NCBI RefSeq assembly: GCF_020169335.1
Contig: NZ_JAIEZN010000001.1
Coordinates: 2,283,805-2,347,804, forward strand
Reading direction: 5' to 3'
DNA: 64,000 bases
Origin: Devosia aquimaris
GTDB taxonomy: Bacteria; Pseudomonadota; Alphaproteobacteria; Rhizobiales; Devosiaceae
Shown here in pieces: positions 16,500-24,623 of the stretch. Below the pieces are notes generated by a model that saw nothing but the letters and a program-made list of their open reading frames with translations, was not told where the DNA came from and ran no database searches. The translations under genes and the position numbers were made by a program. How positions within the stretch are numbered: position 1 is the stretch's first letter; each line of letters starts with the position of its first letter.

Positions 16500-18895
16500 C
16501 TGGCCAGCCGGCCCAAAGCGCGCTCGGCTTCGGCCTTCACCTCGGCGGCACGGCCGGGCACGTTCTTGAGCAGGTAGAGCGGCAGGTCGATACTGTCCAG
16601 CGGCCGCGAGAACAGGAACCCCTGCAGCTGGTTGCAGGCGATCCCAGCCAGGAAGTCGGCCTGTTCGCGCGTCTCGACGCCCTCTGCAGTGATCTTGAGC
16701 TTGAGCGTCTTGCCCAGCGAGGCAATGGCCTTGAGAATGTCGCGCGACACCTCATTGTCGCTCGATGCATGAACGAAGGAGCGATCAATCTTGATCTTGT
16801 CGAACGAGAACTTCTGCAGATAGCTCAGGCTCGAATAGCCGGTGCCGAAGTCGTCCATCGCGATGCTGACGCCCAGGGCGCGAATTTCAGCGAGCTTTTC
16901 CACCACCTGCTCTGGGTTTTCCATCAGCAGCCCTTCGGTGATCTCGATCTCGAGCCGCTCCGGGGCCAGACCGGACACCGCCAGAGCCCGCTGCACCACC
17001 TGCGAAATGTCCGAACGCCGGAAATGCTTGGCGGACAGGTTTACCGCCACCGTCAGGTGCTCCGGCCAGGTGACGGCAGCCTTGCAGGCCTCAAAGATGG
17101 TCCAGTCGCCGATGTCGACGATCAGATTGGAATGCTCGGCAATCGGAATGAACTCGGCTGGCGCCACCAGCCCCCGGATCGGATGGTTCCACCGGATCAG
17201 CGCCTCGAAACCGACAGGCTTTTCGTCGTGGGCTGACACCAGCGGCTGGTAGTAAAGCACCAGTTCGTCATTGCCGATGGCTTCGCGCAGGTCACCCTCC
17301 AGCAGCCGCCGTTCGCGCGCCTCCGAATCCATTTCGCTTTCGAACAGGCGATATATCGAACGGCCATCGGCCTTGGCGCGATAGAGCGCCAGGTCGGCAT
17401 TGCGCAGGATCTGGTCCGGACGCGTGCCGTTGAGCGGCGCCATGGCGATGCCGATGCTCACCCCGACGTTGACCTGCTCGTCATCGATGACATAGGGCTG
17501 CTTGATGTCGTGGATCAGCCGCTCGGCCAGCGCCACCACATCGGCCACTTCGCATTCGCTCGGCAACAGCAGGGCAAATTCGTCACCGCCCAGGCGGGCC
17601 GCCATGTCGGCGTCGCGCACGACATTGGCAATCCGTCGCGACACCTGCACCAGCAGCTTGTCGCCCGTCATATGGCCGCGGCTATCGTTGACGGACTTGA
17701 AGTGATCCAGGTCCAGGAACATCAGCGCGAATGGCGTGCCATAGCGCTCCAGCCGCGCAACGCAGCTGTTGAGGTTTTCGGTAAACTTGGTGCGGTTGAG
17801 CAGGCCCGTCATGGAGTCATGATGCGCAAGCATGGTGATGCGCCGCTCGGCCAGCTTGCGTTCAGTGATGTCCGAGCCGGTGCCGATATAGCCCAGATAG
17901 GTTCCCACCTCGTCAAAGGCCGGCTTGCCTGTCAGGCTCCACCAGCATTCCGTCCCGTCCGCCACCACCAGGAGGTTGACGTCCTGGAACGTCTCCCGGT
18001 TCGCGATATCGGCCTCTAGATGCGCAAACATCGGGTCGCCGGGCGGCGTGATGCAGCGCAGAAAATGGACGAAGTCGGCGCCCATCAGCGCATCTTCTGG
18101 CACGCCTGTCGCTGCTGTCAGCCCGGCCGATACTCGATTGATCGCGCCATCGGCATCCGTGCCCCAGATCCAGTCGGAAATGCTCTGTTCGAATTCACGC
18201 AGCAACAGGCCGATGATCTCGCCCTTTTCCTCGACCAGCGTTTCCGAGGCGCGATGCGCCACAAACGCCGAGGCGTGGTAGAAGCTGATTGTCACCAGGA
18301 TGAAGATGAAGATCAGCAGCAGCGCGCCTTGCGCCCAGAACTCGGGCCCATTGTCGAAGGCGGTCACCAGCCCCAGCGCGCCGTCGATCAGCGGGATGAT
18401 AAAGGCTGCCAGCGCTTGCGGATAGTTGACCAACGCCATCATGGCCACACAGGCCAGCCCGCCCGCGCCGATGACAGCGGCGCCGCGAATGGTGGCGCTG
18501 TCGGCGCTGGGCAACAGGTTGAGCACCAGAGCCCACGCAACCCCGAGCAACAGCGCATAGATGATCGTGCGCCGCCCGGTGGTGTTGGGAACTGAATGGG
18601 CCGTTGCCTGTGCATGCCGGAAGGCGAGATAAACAGAGTGCAGTTGCATCGCCACAATCACGCCGACGGCCACAGCCACCCAGATGAACCGTGGCGATCC
18701 CCAGCTCAGCATCAGGAATACTGCGGCCACAGCCACGGAGGCAGCCAGCATGGCAGGCGTCATTTCTGCCACTGAGCGCAACTGCTGATGCAGCAGCTTC
18801 TGGCGGACAAGTGGCGAAAGTCCGTCCGCGCCGATGGCGCGGTCGACAAAACGGTTCACCACTGAAAACAGGCCACTGCCCGGTATGCGGATCAT
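16496..18895 (-). CDS. Membrane-bound PAS-GGDEF-EAL protein (cyclic-di-GMP cyclase/phosphodiesterase)
   Basis: About 799 residues. Six or so N-terminal transmembrane helices (residues about 45-215) are followed by a PAS domain (about 235-350, ending GYIGTGSDITERK), a GGDEF domain and an EAL domain. The cyclase motif RLGGDEFALL is intact (about residues 436-440), with an inhibitory I-site RDAD exactly five residues before it. The phosphodiesterase motifs FEALIRW, DDFGTGYSS and AEGVE are also intact, so both activities are possible. Start: ATG 18895; a GTG at 18919 is in frame, and neither has a good ribosome site. It is divergent from the alpha-oxoamine synthase gene and shares its 200-bp control region. 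Confidence 0.92.
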   Translation of the reverse strand: MIRIPGSGLFSVVNRFVDRAIGADGLSPLVRQKLLHQQLRSVAEMTPAMLAASVAVAAVFLMLSWGSPRFIWVAVAVGVIVAMQLHSVYLAFRHAQATAHSVPNTTGRRTIIYALLLGVAWALVLNLLPSADSATIRGAAVIGAGGLACVAMMALVNYPQALAAFIIPLIDGALGLVTAFDNGPEFWAQGALLLIFIFILVTISFYHASAFVAHRASETLVEEKGEIIGLLLREFEQSISDWIWGTDADGAINRVSAGLTAATGVPEDALMGADFVHFLRCITPPGDPMFAHLEADIANRETFQDVNLLVVADGTECWWSLTGKPAFDEVGTYLGYIGTGSDITERKLAERRITMLAHHDSMTGLLNRTKFTENLNSCVARLERYGTPFALMFLDLDHFKSVNDSRGHMTGDKLLVQVSRRIANVVRDADMAARLGGDEFALLLPSECEVADVVALAERLIHDIKQPYVIDDEQVNVGVSIGIAMAPLNGTRPDQILRNADLALYRAKADGRSIYRLFESEMDSEARERRLLEGDLREAIGNDELVLYYQPLVSAHDEKPVGFEALIRWNHPIRGLVAPAEFIPIAEHSNLIVDIGDWTIFEACKAAVTWPEHLTVAVNLSAKHFRRSDISQVVQRALAVSGLAPERLEIEITEGLLMENPEQVVEKLAEIRALGVSIAMDDFGTGYSSLSYLQKFSFDKIKIDRSFVHASSDNEVSRDILKAIASLGKTLKLKITAEGVETREQADFLAGIACNQLQGFLFSRPLDSIDLPLYLLKNVPGRAAEVKAEAERALGRLAS

Positions 18896-18958
18896 GACCA
18901 CTATATCGCCCGGGAGCACTTAATATTGCGTATGCTCGTGCGCGGCCGCAGATCATCA

Positions 18959-18970
18959 GTTTCCGGAAAC
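18959..18970. promoter_or_regulatory. 12-bp perfect palindrome in divergent control region
   Basis: GTTTCCGGAAAC is a perfect palindrome between the divergent GGDEF/EAL and alpha-oxoamine synthase genes. It is a plausible operator for a dimeric regulator; the regulator is not known. Confidence 0.4.
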
Positions 18971-19028
18971 GTCTTGTTAATCGTTATCGAAACTCTTCTG
19001 TTACACGGAAAATAAACTCTAGGGCTTA

Positions 19029-19095
19029 AGCGGACTTTCAAGGACGCTCTCTAAATTCCGTGTGAAAGGACCAGAAAGGTCCGCTTGGAGAGCGT
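19029..19095 (+). promoter_or_regulatory. Leader with competing inverted repeats that cover the ribosome site
   Basis: Arm A (AGCGGACTTTC, 19029-19039) can pair with A' (GAAAGGTCCGCT, 19074-19085, one bulge). Arm B (ACGCTCTC, 19044-19051) pairs perfectly with B' (GAGAGCGT, 19088-19095), which contains the GGAG ribosome site of the gene starting at 19098. A third small hairpin, GGACC (19068-19072) with GGTCC (19078-19082), competes for A'. The interleaved order A-B-A'-B' allows a pseudoknot or mutually exclusive folds. Confidence 0.5.
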
Positions 19096-19097
19096 TG

Positions 19098-20447
19098 ATG
19101 AGTTCACATTTCGAATCCGTGCCGGAAGCTGCACTGACCGGGAGCCTGCGCGACTTCCGTTCGCCAGAAGGCCCAGACCTGATGAGCCGCATTACCGGCT
19201 TCTATGATTGGCAGAACCTGCGCCGTGAGCATCAGCTCTGGCCCTATGCCCGTTCCACCAGCACAGCGCCGACCGCCCATTGCGAAGCGCGCAGCGACAT
19301 TGGCGAGGCTTTCTCCGGCATCAATTTCGGCAGCCAGGACTATCTGAGCCTGTCCTCCCATCCCGCACTGAAAGAGGCTGCCATCAAGGCCATCGGCGAA
19401 TATGGCGTGCACAGCGCCGGTTCCGCCGCCCTGCTGGGCAACACCGCCAATTCGCTGCTGCTCGAACAGGGCCTCTCCGAGTTCCTCGGCGGCCGCGAAG
19501 TCGTGCTCTACCCCACTGGCTGGGCTGCGGGCTACGGTTCGGTGCAGGGCTTCGTCCGCGCCAACGACCATGTGGTGATGGATATCCTGGCCCATTCCTG
19601 CCTCCAGGAAGGCGCCAAGGCTGCCACGCAGAACATTCATTACCATGGCCATCTCAATCTCGACGCCCTGGCCCGCAAACTCGAGCGCATCCGCAGCGCC
19701 GATCCGGACAATGGCATCATGGTCGTCACCGAGAGCCTGTTCTCGATGCACTCCGATACGCCCGATATCGGCGCCATGCGCGCGCTGTGCGACCAGTTCG
19801 GTGCGACCCTGCTGGTGGACTGTGCCCATGATCTGGGCTCGATCGGTGACGACGGCCTGGGCCACCTGGGTCTGCAGAACATGATGGACGCCGCCGACAT
19901 CATTATCGGCAGCTTCTCCAAGACCTTTGGCTCCAATGGTGGCTTCATCGCCGTCAAGACCAAGGCCGCTGCGGAGTATCTCAAGTACTATAGCGCCACC
20001 CACACCTTCTCCAACGCGCTCTCGCCGGTGCAGGCTGCCTCGGTTCTGGCCGCCCTCAACATCGTGCGCTCCGAAGAAGGTCGCACGCTGCGCCGCAAGC
20101 TGATGGACAACATCCTTTACCTGCGCGCCCAGATGGCCAAAGCCGGGCTCGAAACCCTGGGCGATCCCTCGCCCATCGTGCCGGTGCGCCTGGGGCTGGA
20201 AGGCGTTGGCCGCTTTGCCTCGCGCAACCTGATGGCCCTGGGCGGCATTGCCAATCTGGTGGAATATCCGGCTGTGCCGCAGGGCGGGGCACGGTTCCGC
20301 TTCCAGGTCATGGCTTCCCACACCCGCGCGGACATCGACCAGGTCGTGCGCGTGTTGGCCGAGGCCATGCACAACGCCGACATCGAGTACCGGCTGGGCC
20401 ATGAAGGTCAGTCGGATGCAGTCTCCGGCGCAACAGCGGCCGCCTGA
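19098..20447 (+). CDS. Alpha-oxoamine synthase-family PLP enzyme (CqsA/LqsA- or serine palmitoyltransferase-like)
   Basis: A 449-residue fold-type I PLP enzyme. Family signs are the GINFGSQDYLSLSSHP opening, SAGSAALLGNT, the cofactor-binding stretch LLVDCAHDLGSIG and the Schiff-base lysine Lys275 in SFSKTFGSNGG. The family condenses acyl-CoA with an amino acid (AONS, KBL, SPT) or makes the alpha-aminoketone autoinducer precursor (CqsA, LqsA). The usual acidic residue after the PLP Asp (VDEAH/VDDAH) is Cys here. ATG 19098 has GGAG at good spacing. A response regulator follows 12 bp downstream, and a six-helix hybrid kinase is convergent, which favours a signalling role over biotin or heme synthesis. 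Substrate uncertain. Confidence 0.85.
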   Translation: MSSHFESVPEAALTGSLRDFRSPEGPDLMSRITGFYDWQNLRREHQLWPYARSTSTAPTAHCEARSDIGEAFSGINFGSQDYLSLSSHPALKEAAIKAIGEYGVHSAGSAALLGNTANSLLLEQGLSEFLGGREVVLYPTGWAAGYGSVQGFVRANDHVVMDILAHSCLQEGAKAATQNIHYHGHLNLDALARKLERIRSADPDNGIMVVTESLFSMHSDTPDIGAMRALCDQFGATLLVDCAHDLGSIGDDGLGHLGLQNMMDAADIIIGSFSKTFGSNGGFIAVKTKAAAEYLKYYSATHTFSNALSPVQAASVLAALNIVRSEEGRTLRRKLMDNILYLRAQMAKAGLETLGDPSPIVPVRLGLEGVGRFASRNLMALGGIANLVEYPAVPQGGARFRFQVMASHTRADIDQVVRVLAEAMHNADIEYRLGHEGQSDAVSGATAAA

Positions 20448-20459
20448 TCGGAACTTCCC

Positions 20460-20852
20460 ATGGGTCGTGCCCTGAAATTGCTGGCCGTCGACGACGATGC
20501 GCCGTCGGCTGAACTGATCGTCCGTGTTGCTGAACGCTGCGGGTACGAAGGTTTCGCGACCTCCGATCCCCGCGGGTTCATCAATCTGGTGGCTGCCCTG
20601 CAGCCCGATGTCATCACTGTGGACATTACCATGCCCCACATCGACGCCATCGAGCTGTTCGGCATGCTGGCACAACAGCACTTTGACGGCGAGATCGTCA
20701 TCATCAGCGGCCGCGATGAGCAGACCCTGCTCATCGCCCAGCGCGCCGCCGAAGCCCTGGGGCTGCGCCAGCCGTCCGTTCAGCAGAAGCCGGTCGATTT
20801 TGCCTTCCTGCGCAAGACGCTGAACGCCAATCGCCTCGCCCGCGCCAACTAG
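20460..20852 (+). CDS. Single-domain response regulator
   Basis: A 130-residue receiver domain with no output domain. Acidic pocket Asp11-13 (VDDDAPS), phospho-acceptor Asp55 (ITVDITMP), Ser83 (IISGRD) in place of the switch Thr, and Lys110 (QQKPVD) are all present. It follows the alpha-oxoamine synthase gene by 12 bp, so the two are very likely co-transcribed. As a stand-alone receiver it would relay phosphate or act through protein contacts. It ends seven bases before a perfect 30-bp hairpin. Confidence 0.93.
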   Translation: MGRALKLLAVDDDAPSAELIVRVAERCGYEGFATSDPRGFINLVAALQPDVITVDITMPHIDAIELFGMLAQQHFDGEIVIISGRDEQTLLIAQRAAEALGLRQPSVQQKPVDFAFLRKTLNANRLARAN

Positions 20853-20858
20853 ACAAGC

Positions 20859-20924
20859 GCCACACGCATGAATGACAAAGCCCCCGCCAGACATGGCGGG
20901 GGCTTTGTCATTCATGCGTGTGGC
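20859..20924. terminator. Perfect 30-bp inverted repeat between convergent genes
   Basis: Arms 20859-20888 and 20895-20924 are perfectly complementary over 30 bp with a 6-base loop. The inner core (AAAGCCCCCGCC / GGCGGGGGCTTT) is a normal bidirectional terminator, and the outer 18 bp extend it well beyond usual length. It separates the two response-regulator genes. Confidence 0.85.
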
Positions 20925-20929
20925 AGAGA

Positions 20930-21325
20930 CTAGAGCTGCACCATGGCGGCAGCCGGCGTCTTGGGGCCGAGCACAGCCTGCATCTTGCCAAGCAGGCGCG
21001 GCAGATCCACCGGCTTGGTGTCAAAGTCGATGCAGCCGGCCGCCAGGGCATTGGCCCGGTCGGATTCGAAGGCGCTCGCCGTCAGCGCGATGATTGGCAA
21101 TGCTGCCGTTTCCGGATCGGCGTGGATGCGGCGGGTGGCTTCGCAACCATCCATTTCGCCCAGCCCGATATCCATCAGGATCACGTCAGGCATCAGTGCC
21201 TTGGCCGCGGCAATCCCCTTTGGCCCGTCTTCGGCAAAACGAATGGAAAAGCCGCGGCGTTCCAGCCGCCGCCCCAGCACGTCGCGGTTGATCGGGTTGT
21301 CTTCGACAATCAGCACCAGAGCCAT
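20930..21325 (-). CDS. Single-domain response regulator (DivK/CheY-like)
   Basis: A 131-residue receiver with acidic pocket VEDN (Glu8, Asp9), phospho-acceptor Asp52 (ILMDIGLGEMDG), Thr82 (IALTAS) and Lys104 (DTKPVD); all key residues intact. The VEDNPINRDVL opening is the kind seen in receivers paired with hybrid kinases. ATG 21325 has a GGA-type ribosome site. It lies 20 bp downstream of the hybrid kinase gene and is probably its phosphorelay partner. Confidence 0.93.
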   Translation of the reverse strand: MALVLIVEDNPINRDVLGRRLERRGFSIRFAEDGPKGIAAAKALMPDVILMDIGLGEMDGCEATRRIHADPETAALPIIALTASAFESDRANALAAGCIDFDTKPVDLPRLLGKMQAVLGPKTPAAAMVQL

Positions 21326-21345
21326 TGTATCGTTCCGTTCTTTCG

Positions 21346-23229
21346 TCAGACGGCCTTGGCGCGGCCGCGGGTTGCCCGCACAGCCGCCAGCGCAGCTTTG
21401 ACCTTGGAGGCGTCGAGAGGTTTCATCACCACGCCGTCCGCGCCGGCCGCCAGGGCTTTGCTGCGTTCGGTCAGGATCGAGATCATGAACACCGGGATGC
21501 TAGCGGTGATAGGATCGGCCTTGAGCGCGGCCAGCACGTCCCAGCCGTCAAAGCCGGGCATCAGGATATCGAGGAAGATTGCCGCCGGCTTGACTGTCCG
21601 GGCGATCTGCAGCGCCGACTGCGGCGCATCGGTGCAGATCGGGGTGTAGTTTTCCTTGCTGAACAGACGCTCGGCCAGTTCAAGGAAATTGCGGTCATCG
21701 TCCACCACCAGCAGGCGCTCCTGCCGGTCATGGCCCGGCACATGGCCGCTCATGCCCGCATAGCCTGCCTTGCGCTGGCCCACGTCGGCCTCGCTCTCAT
21801 CGAGCAGGGCATCGTCCTCATGTGCGCGGCGCCGCACCACATGGATCGGCACTGGCTCGGATTTGACGGGCTCGGGTTGGACCGGCAGCCGCATGGTGAA
21901 ACAGCTGCCCTTGCCCAGTTCGCTGTCGACGCTGATCTCGCCGCCCATCAGCCGGCACAGGTTCTGGCTGAGCGAAAGGCCCAGACCGGTGCCGCCATAG
22001 ACGGCCGCGATCTTGGAGCTCGCCTGGGTAAAATTGGAGAACAGCGCCCGCTGCTGCTCCTTGGAAATGCCGATGCCGGTGTCCTTGACCGACACCTCCA
22101 CCCATTGCCCATCCCGCTTGGCACTCAACGTAATGGTGCCGTTTTGGGTAAATTTGGTGGCATTGGACAGCAGGTTGAAAATGGTCTGACGCAGCTTGGT
22201 GGCATCAAGACGGACCATGCCGATGTCGTCGCCGCGCTCCACCACCAGATTGTTGGTGTTCTTGGCAGCCAGGGGGCGTGCCGTGGCCTCCACCTCATTG
22301 AGCAGCTGGTCCATGTCGATGTTCTCGACATGCAGCGTCATCTTGCCGGCCTCGATCTTGGAGATGTCGAGGATGTCGTTGACCATCGCCAGCAGGTGCT
22401 TGCCGGCGGCACTGATCTTCTGCAGGTCGGCGATCTGCTCCCCACGACCATCCAGTTCGGCATCCTCGAGCAGGATTTCCGAATAGCCCAGCACGGCATT
22501 GAGCGGGGTGCGCAGCTCGTGGCTCATCTTGGCCAGGAATTCCGACTTGGCGCCGTTGGCACGCTCAGCCTCGTCCTTGGCGCTGGTCAGTGCCTTGAGG
22601 GTGAACTGGTGGCGATCGATTTCCTTGATCAGTTCAGACTGGCTGTCGACGACGGTGGCGTAGTAGGCGGCCATCATGAACACATAGATATTGGCACCCA
22701 GAGCCGAGAGGAGCCCCGCAACGACCATCTCGCTGACCGGGATGTTCTCGGGAAATTCGGCAAACAGATAAAGGCCATAAAGGGCCGCCAGCCCGCCGGT
22801 GATCAGGCTGATCACGAACACGCGCGCCGACCACGTCGAGCCCAGATACATGAAGGCCAGCAGCGGCACGAGCACCAGCCACACCAGGAACGGCGAGCTC
22901 GCGCCACCGTAGTTGTAGGTGCCCCACATCACGCAGAATGTCAGGTTCACCACCGAGGCCATGGCCAGTGGCGTGTAAGCGCGCGGGAACATCTTGACCA
23001 GCGCCAGGAACGGCCAGAAGCCATAGATCGAGGCGGCCAGGATCAGCACATGTGGCCAGGGCTGCGGGTCGGCAAACCACAGAAACAGCGGAATCGGCGA
23101 GGCGATGATGGGGCCGAAGATATGGCTGATGATGAACATCTGCACACGCTTGCGCGTGTGCAGGTCGCTGGCCATGTGCACCGGAATGAACCAGTTCACG
23201 AAAGCCTGGAAGCCAGACGGAATATCCAC
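21346..23229 (-). CDS. Six-helix membrane hybrid histidine kinase with C-terminal receiver
   Basis: About 627 residues. Six hydrophobic helices fill the first 195 residues, without a large periplasmic domain. Then comes a HisKA domain with the phospho-His in KMSHELRTPLNAV (codon 22519-22521), a HATPase domain (NLLSNATKFT, DTGIGI, GGTGLGLSLS) and a receiver starting LLVVDDDRNFLELA with phospho-Asp in AIFLDILMPGFDG. No histidine phosphotransfer domain is attached. Start: GTG 23229 has GAGG seven bases upstream; a TTG at 23271 gives 14 more residues but a poorly spaced ribosome site. Six short helices plus kinase plus receiver is the layout of CqsS. Confidence 0.92.
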   Translation of the reverse strand: MDIPSGFQAFVNWFIPVHMASDLHTRKRVQMFIISHIFGPIIASPIPLFLWFADPQPWPHVLILAASIYGFWPFLALVKMFPRAYTPLAMASVVNLTFCVMWGTYNYGGASSPFLVWLVLVPLLAFMYLGSTWSARVFVISLITGGLAALYGLYLFAEFPENIPVSEMVVAGLLSALGANIYVFMMAAYYATVVDSQSELIKEIDRHQFTLKALTSAKDEAERANGAKSEFLAKMSHELRTPLNAVLGYSEILLEDAELDGRGEQIADLQKISAAGKHLLAMVNDILDISKIEAGKMTLHVENIDMDQLLNEVEATARPLAAKNTNNLVVERGDDIGMVRLDATKLRQTIFNLLSNATKFTQNGTITLSAKRDGQWVEVSVKDTGIGISKEQQRALFSNFTQASSKIAAVYGGTGLGLSLSQNLCRLMGGEISVDSELGKGSCFTMRLPVQPEPVKSEPVPIHVVRRRAHEDDALLDESEADVGQRKAGYAGMSGHVPGHDRQERLLVVDDDRNFLELAERLFSKENYTPICTDAPQSALQIARTVKPAAIFLDILMPGFDGWDVLAALKADPITASIPVFMISILTERSKALAAGADGVVMKPLDASKVKAALAAVRATRGRAKAV

Positions 23230-23328
23230 GACGATGCCTCGCACGATGTGATCCCGCGAGAGTGGACGCAACCCTTTGAAAAGAGGTAAATTTGGCCTGA
23301 GAACCCCGATCTATCGGCGTTTTGCCGC

Positions 23329-24540
23329 CTATAGGCCCAGTTTCGGATGCTCGAACGCCGCGATCACACCGCGCAGTTCCGCCAGCCCCTTCATGCGGCC
23401 AATGGTGGGATAGCCCGGCTGCGACCGACGCCCCAGGTCATCCAGGATATCCTGGCCATGGTCAGGGCGCATCGGAATGGTGTGGTCAGGGCGTCCTGCC
23501 GCCTTGCGGCGGTTCTCTTCCCGCACGATGGCGGCAATCAGGGCCACCATGTCGGTATCACCACCCAGGTGTTCGGCCTCATAGAACGAGCCGATGAGAT
23601 CATCATTGTCGCGTTTGACGTTGCGCAGGTGCAGGAAATGCACCTTGTCGCCGAGCCGGTCCATCATGCCCGGCAGGTCATTGTCCGGCCGCGCGCCCAG
23701 TGAGCCCGAGCACAGCGTCATGCCATTGGCCGGACTGTCGACGGCCTCCAGAATGTAGCGGTAGTCGTCCTCGGTCGACATCACCCGCGGCAGGCCGAGC
23801 AGCGCGAACGGCGGGTCATCGGGGTGGCAGCACAGCCGCAACCCCAGGTCCTCGGCCACCGGCACCACTTCGTCGAGGAAATCAACGAAGTTGGCGCGCA
23901 GCCGCTCGCGGCTGATCCCATCATACTCGGCCAGATGGCCGCGCACATCGTCGAGGGTCATCGATTCCGTCGACCCCGGCAGGCCCATGGTCACATTGCG
24001 CGCCAGCGCCTTCTTTGCGGGCTCGTCCATGTCGGCAAAACGGCGCGCGGCCTCGTCCGCTATGGCATTGGTATAGTCTGCCGCTGCGCCCGGGCGCTCA
24101 AGAATGTGGATGTCGAACGTGGCAAAATCATTGATGTCGAAGCGCATGCAGGAGCCGCCATTGGCCACTTCCCAGCGCAGATCGGTGCGCGTCCAGTCCA
24201 GCACCGGCATGAAATTGTAGCAGATCACCTCGATGCCGCTGTCGGCCAGGTTCCGCATGGACACCTTGTAGTTGGCGATGTGCTCGCGCCAGGCGTTCTT
24301 CTGCTTCTTCATGTCCTCGGTCACGGGCAGGCTTTCCACCACGTCCCAGGTCAGGCCGGACGGCGTGCCATCCTTGCGCGTGCCGATCTCGGCGTGGCGC
24401 TTGGCGATTTCCTCGGGTGTCCAGACTACGCCATTGGGCACATGATGCAGTGCGCTCACCACCCCGGCGGCGCCCACCTGGGTGATGTCGTCAATGCTGC
24501 ACAGGTCTTTGGGTCCGAACCAACGCCAGGTCTGTCGCAC
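23329..24540 (-). CDS. uxuA: Mannonate dehydratase
   Basis: A 403-residue enzyme converting D-mannonate to 2-keto-3-deoxygluconate in glucuronate catabolism. It shows RQTWRWFGP at the N-terminus, GVVSALHHVPNG, YNFMPVLDWTRTDL, the metal-binding LCCHPDDPP, LCSGSLGARPDND, and HLRNVKR. I set the start at GTG 24540, which has GGAG seven bases upstream and gives the normal N-terminus; the longer ATG 24573 adds 11 residues not expected for the family. It fits the neighbouring uronate genes although it is separated from them by a channel protein gene and a peptidase-like gene. Confidence 0.95.
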   Translation of the reverse strand: MRQTWRWFGPKDLCSIDDITQVGAAGVVSALHHVPNGVVWTPEEIAKRHAEIGTRKDGTPSGLTWDVVESLPVTEDMKKQKNAWREHIANYKVSMRNLADSGIEVICYNFMPVLDWTRTDLRWEVANGGSCMRFDINDFATFDIHILERPGAAADYTNAIADEAARRFADMDEPAKKALARNVTMGLPGSTESMTLDDVRGHLAEYDGISRERLRANFVDFLDEVVPVAEDLGLRLCCHPDDPPFALLGLPRVMSTEDDYRYILEAVDSPANGMTLCSGSLGARPDNDLPGMMDRLGDKVHFLHLRNVKRDNDDLIGSFYEAEHLGGDTDMVALIAAIVREENRRKAAGRPDHTIPMRPDHGQDILDDLGRRSQPGYPTIGRMKGLAELRGVIAAFEHPKLGL

Positions 24541-24623
24541 GTCAACACTCCGATTCTTGTATGGTAGTGCCATGCCACACTGGCGGCTGGCGGAAAAGCC
24601 CCATTCTGCGCACCTGACCGGCC

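Noticed and set aside
21325-23289. 654-codon open frame opposite the hybrid histidine kinase
   Set aside because: Antisense of a kinase with all catalytic motifs; no independent coding evidence.
23290-23328. Terminator after uxuA
   Set aside because: Only 4-5 bp stems with very small loops are possible; no convincing terminator.
24557-24576. Second complete operator before uxuA
   Set aside because: Only one TTGTATG core and a short ATGG/CCAT inverted repeat are present; too weak to list as a site by itself.
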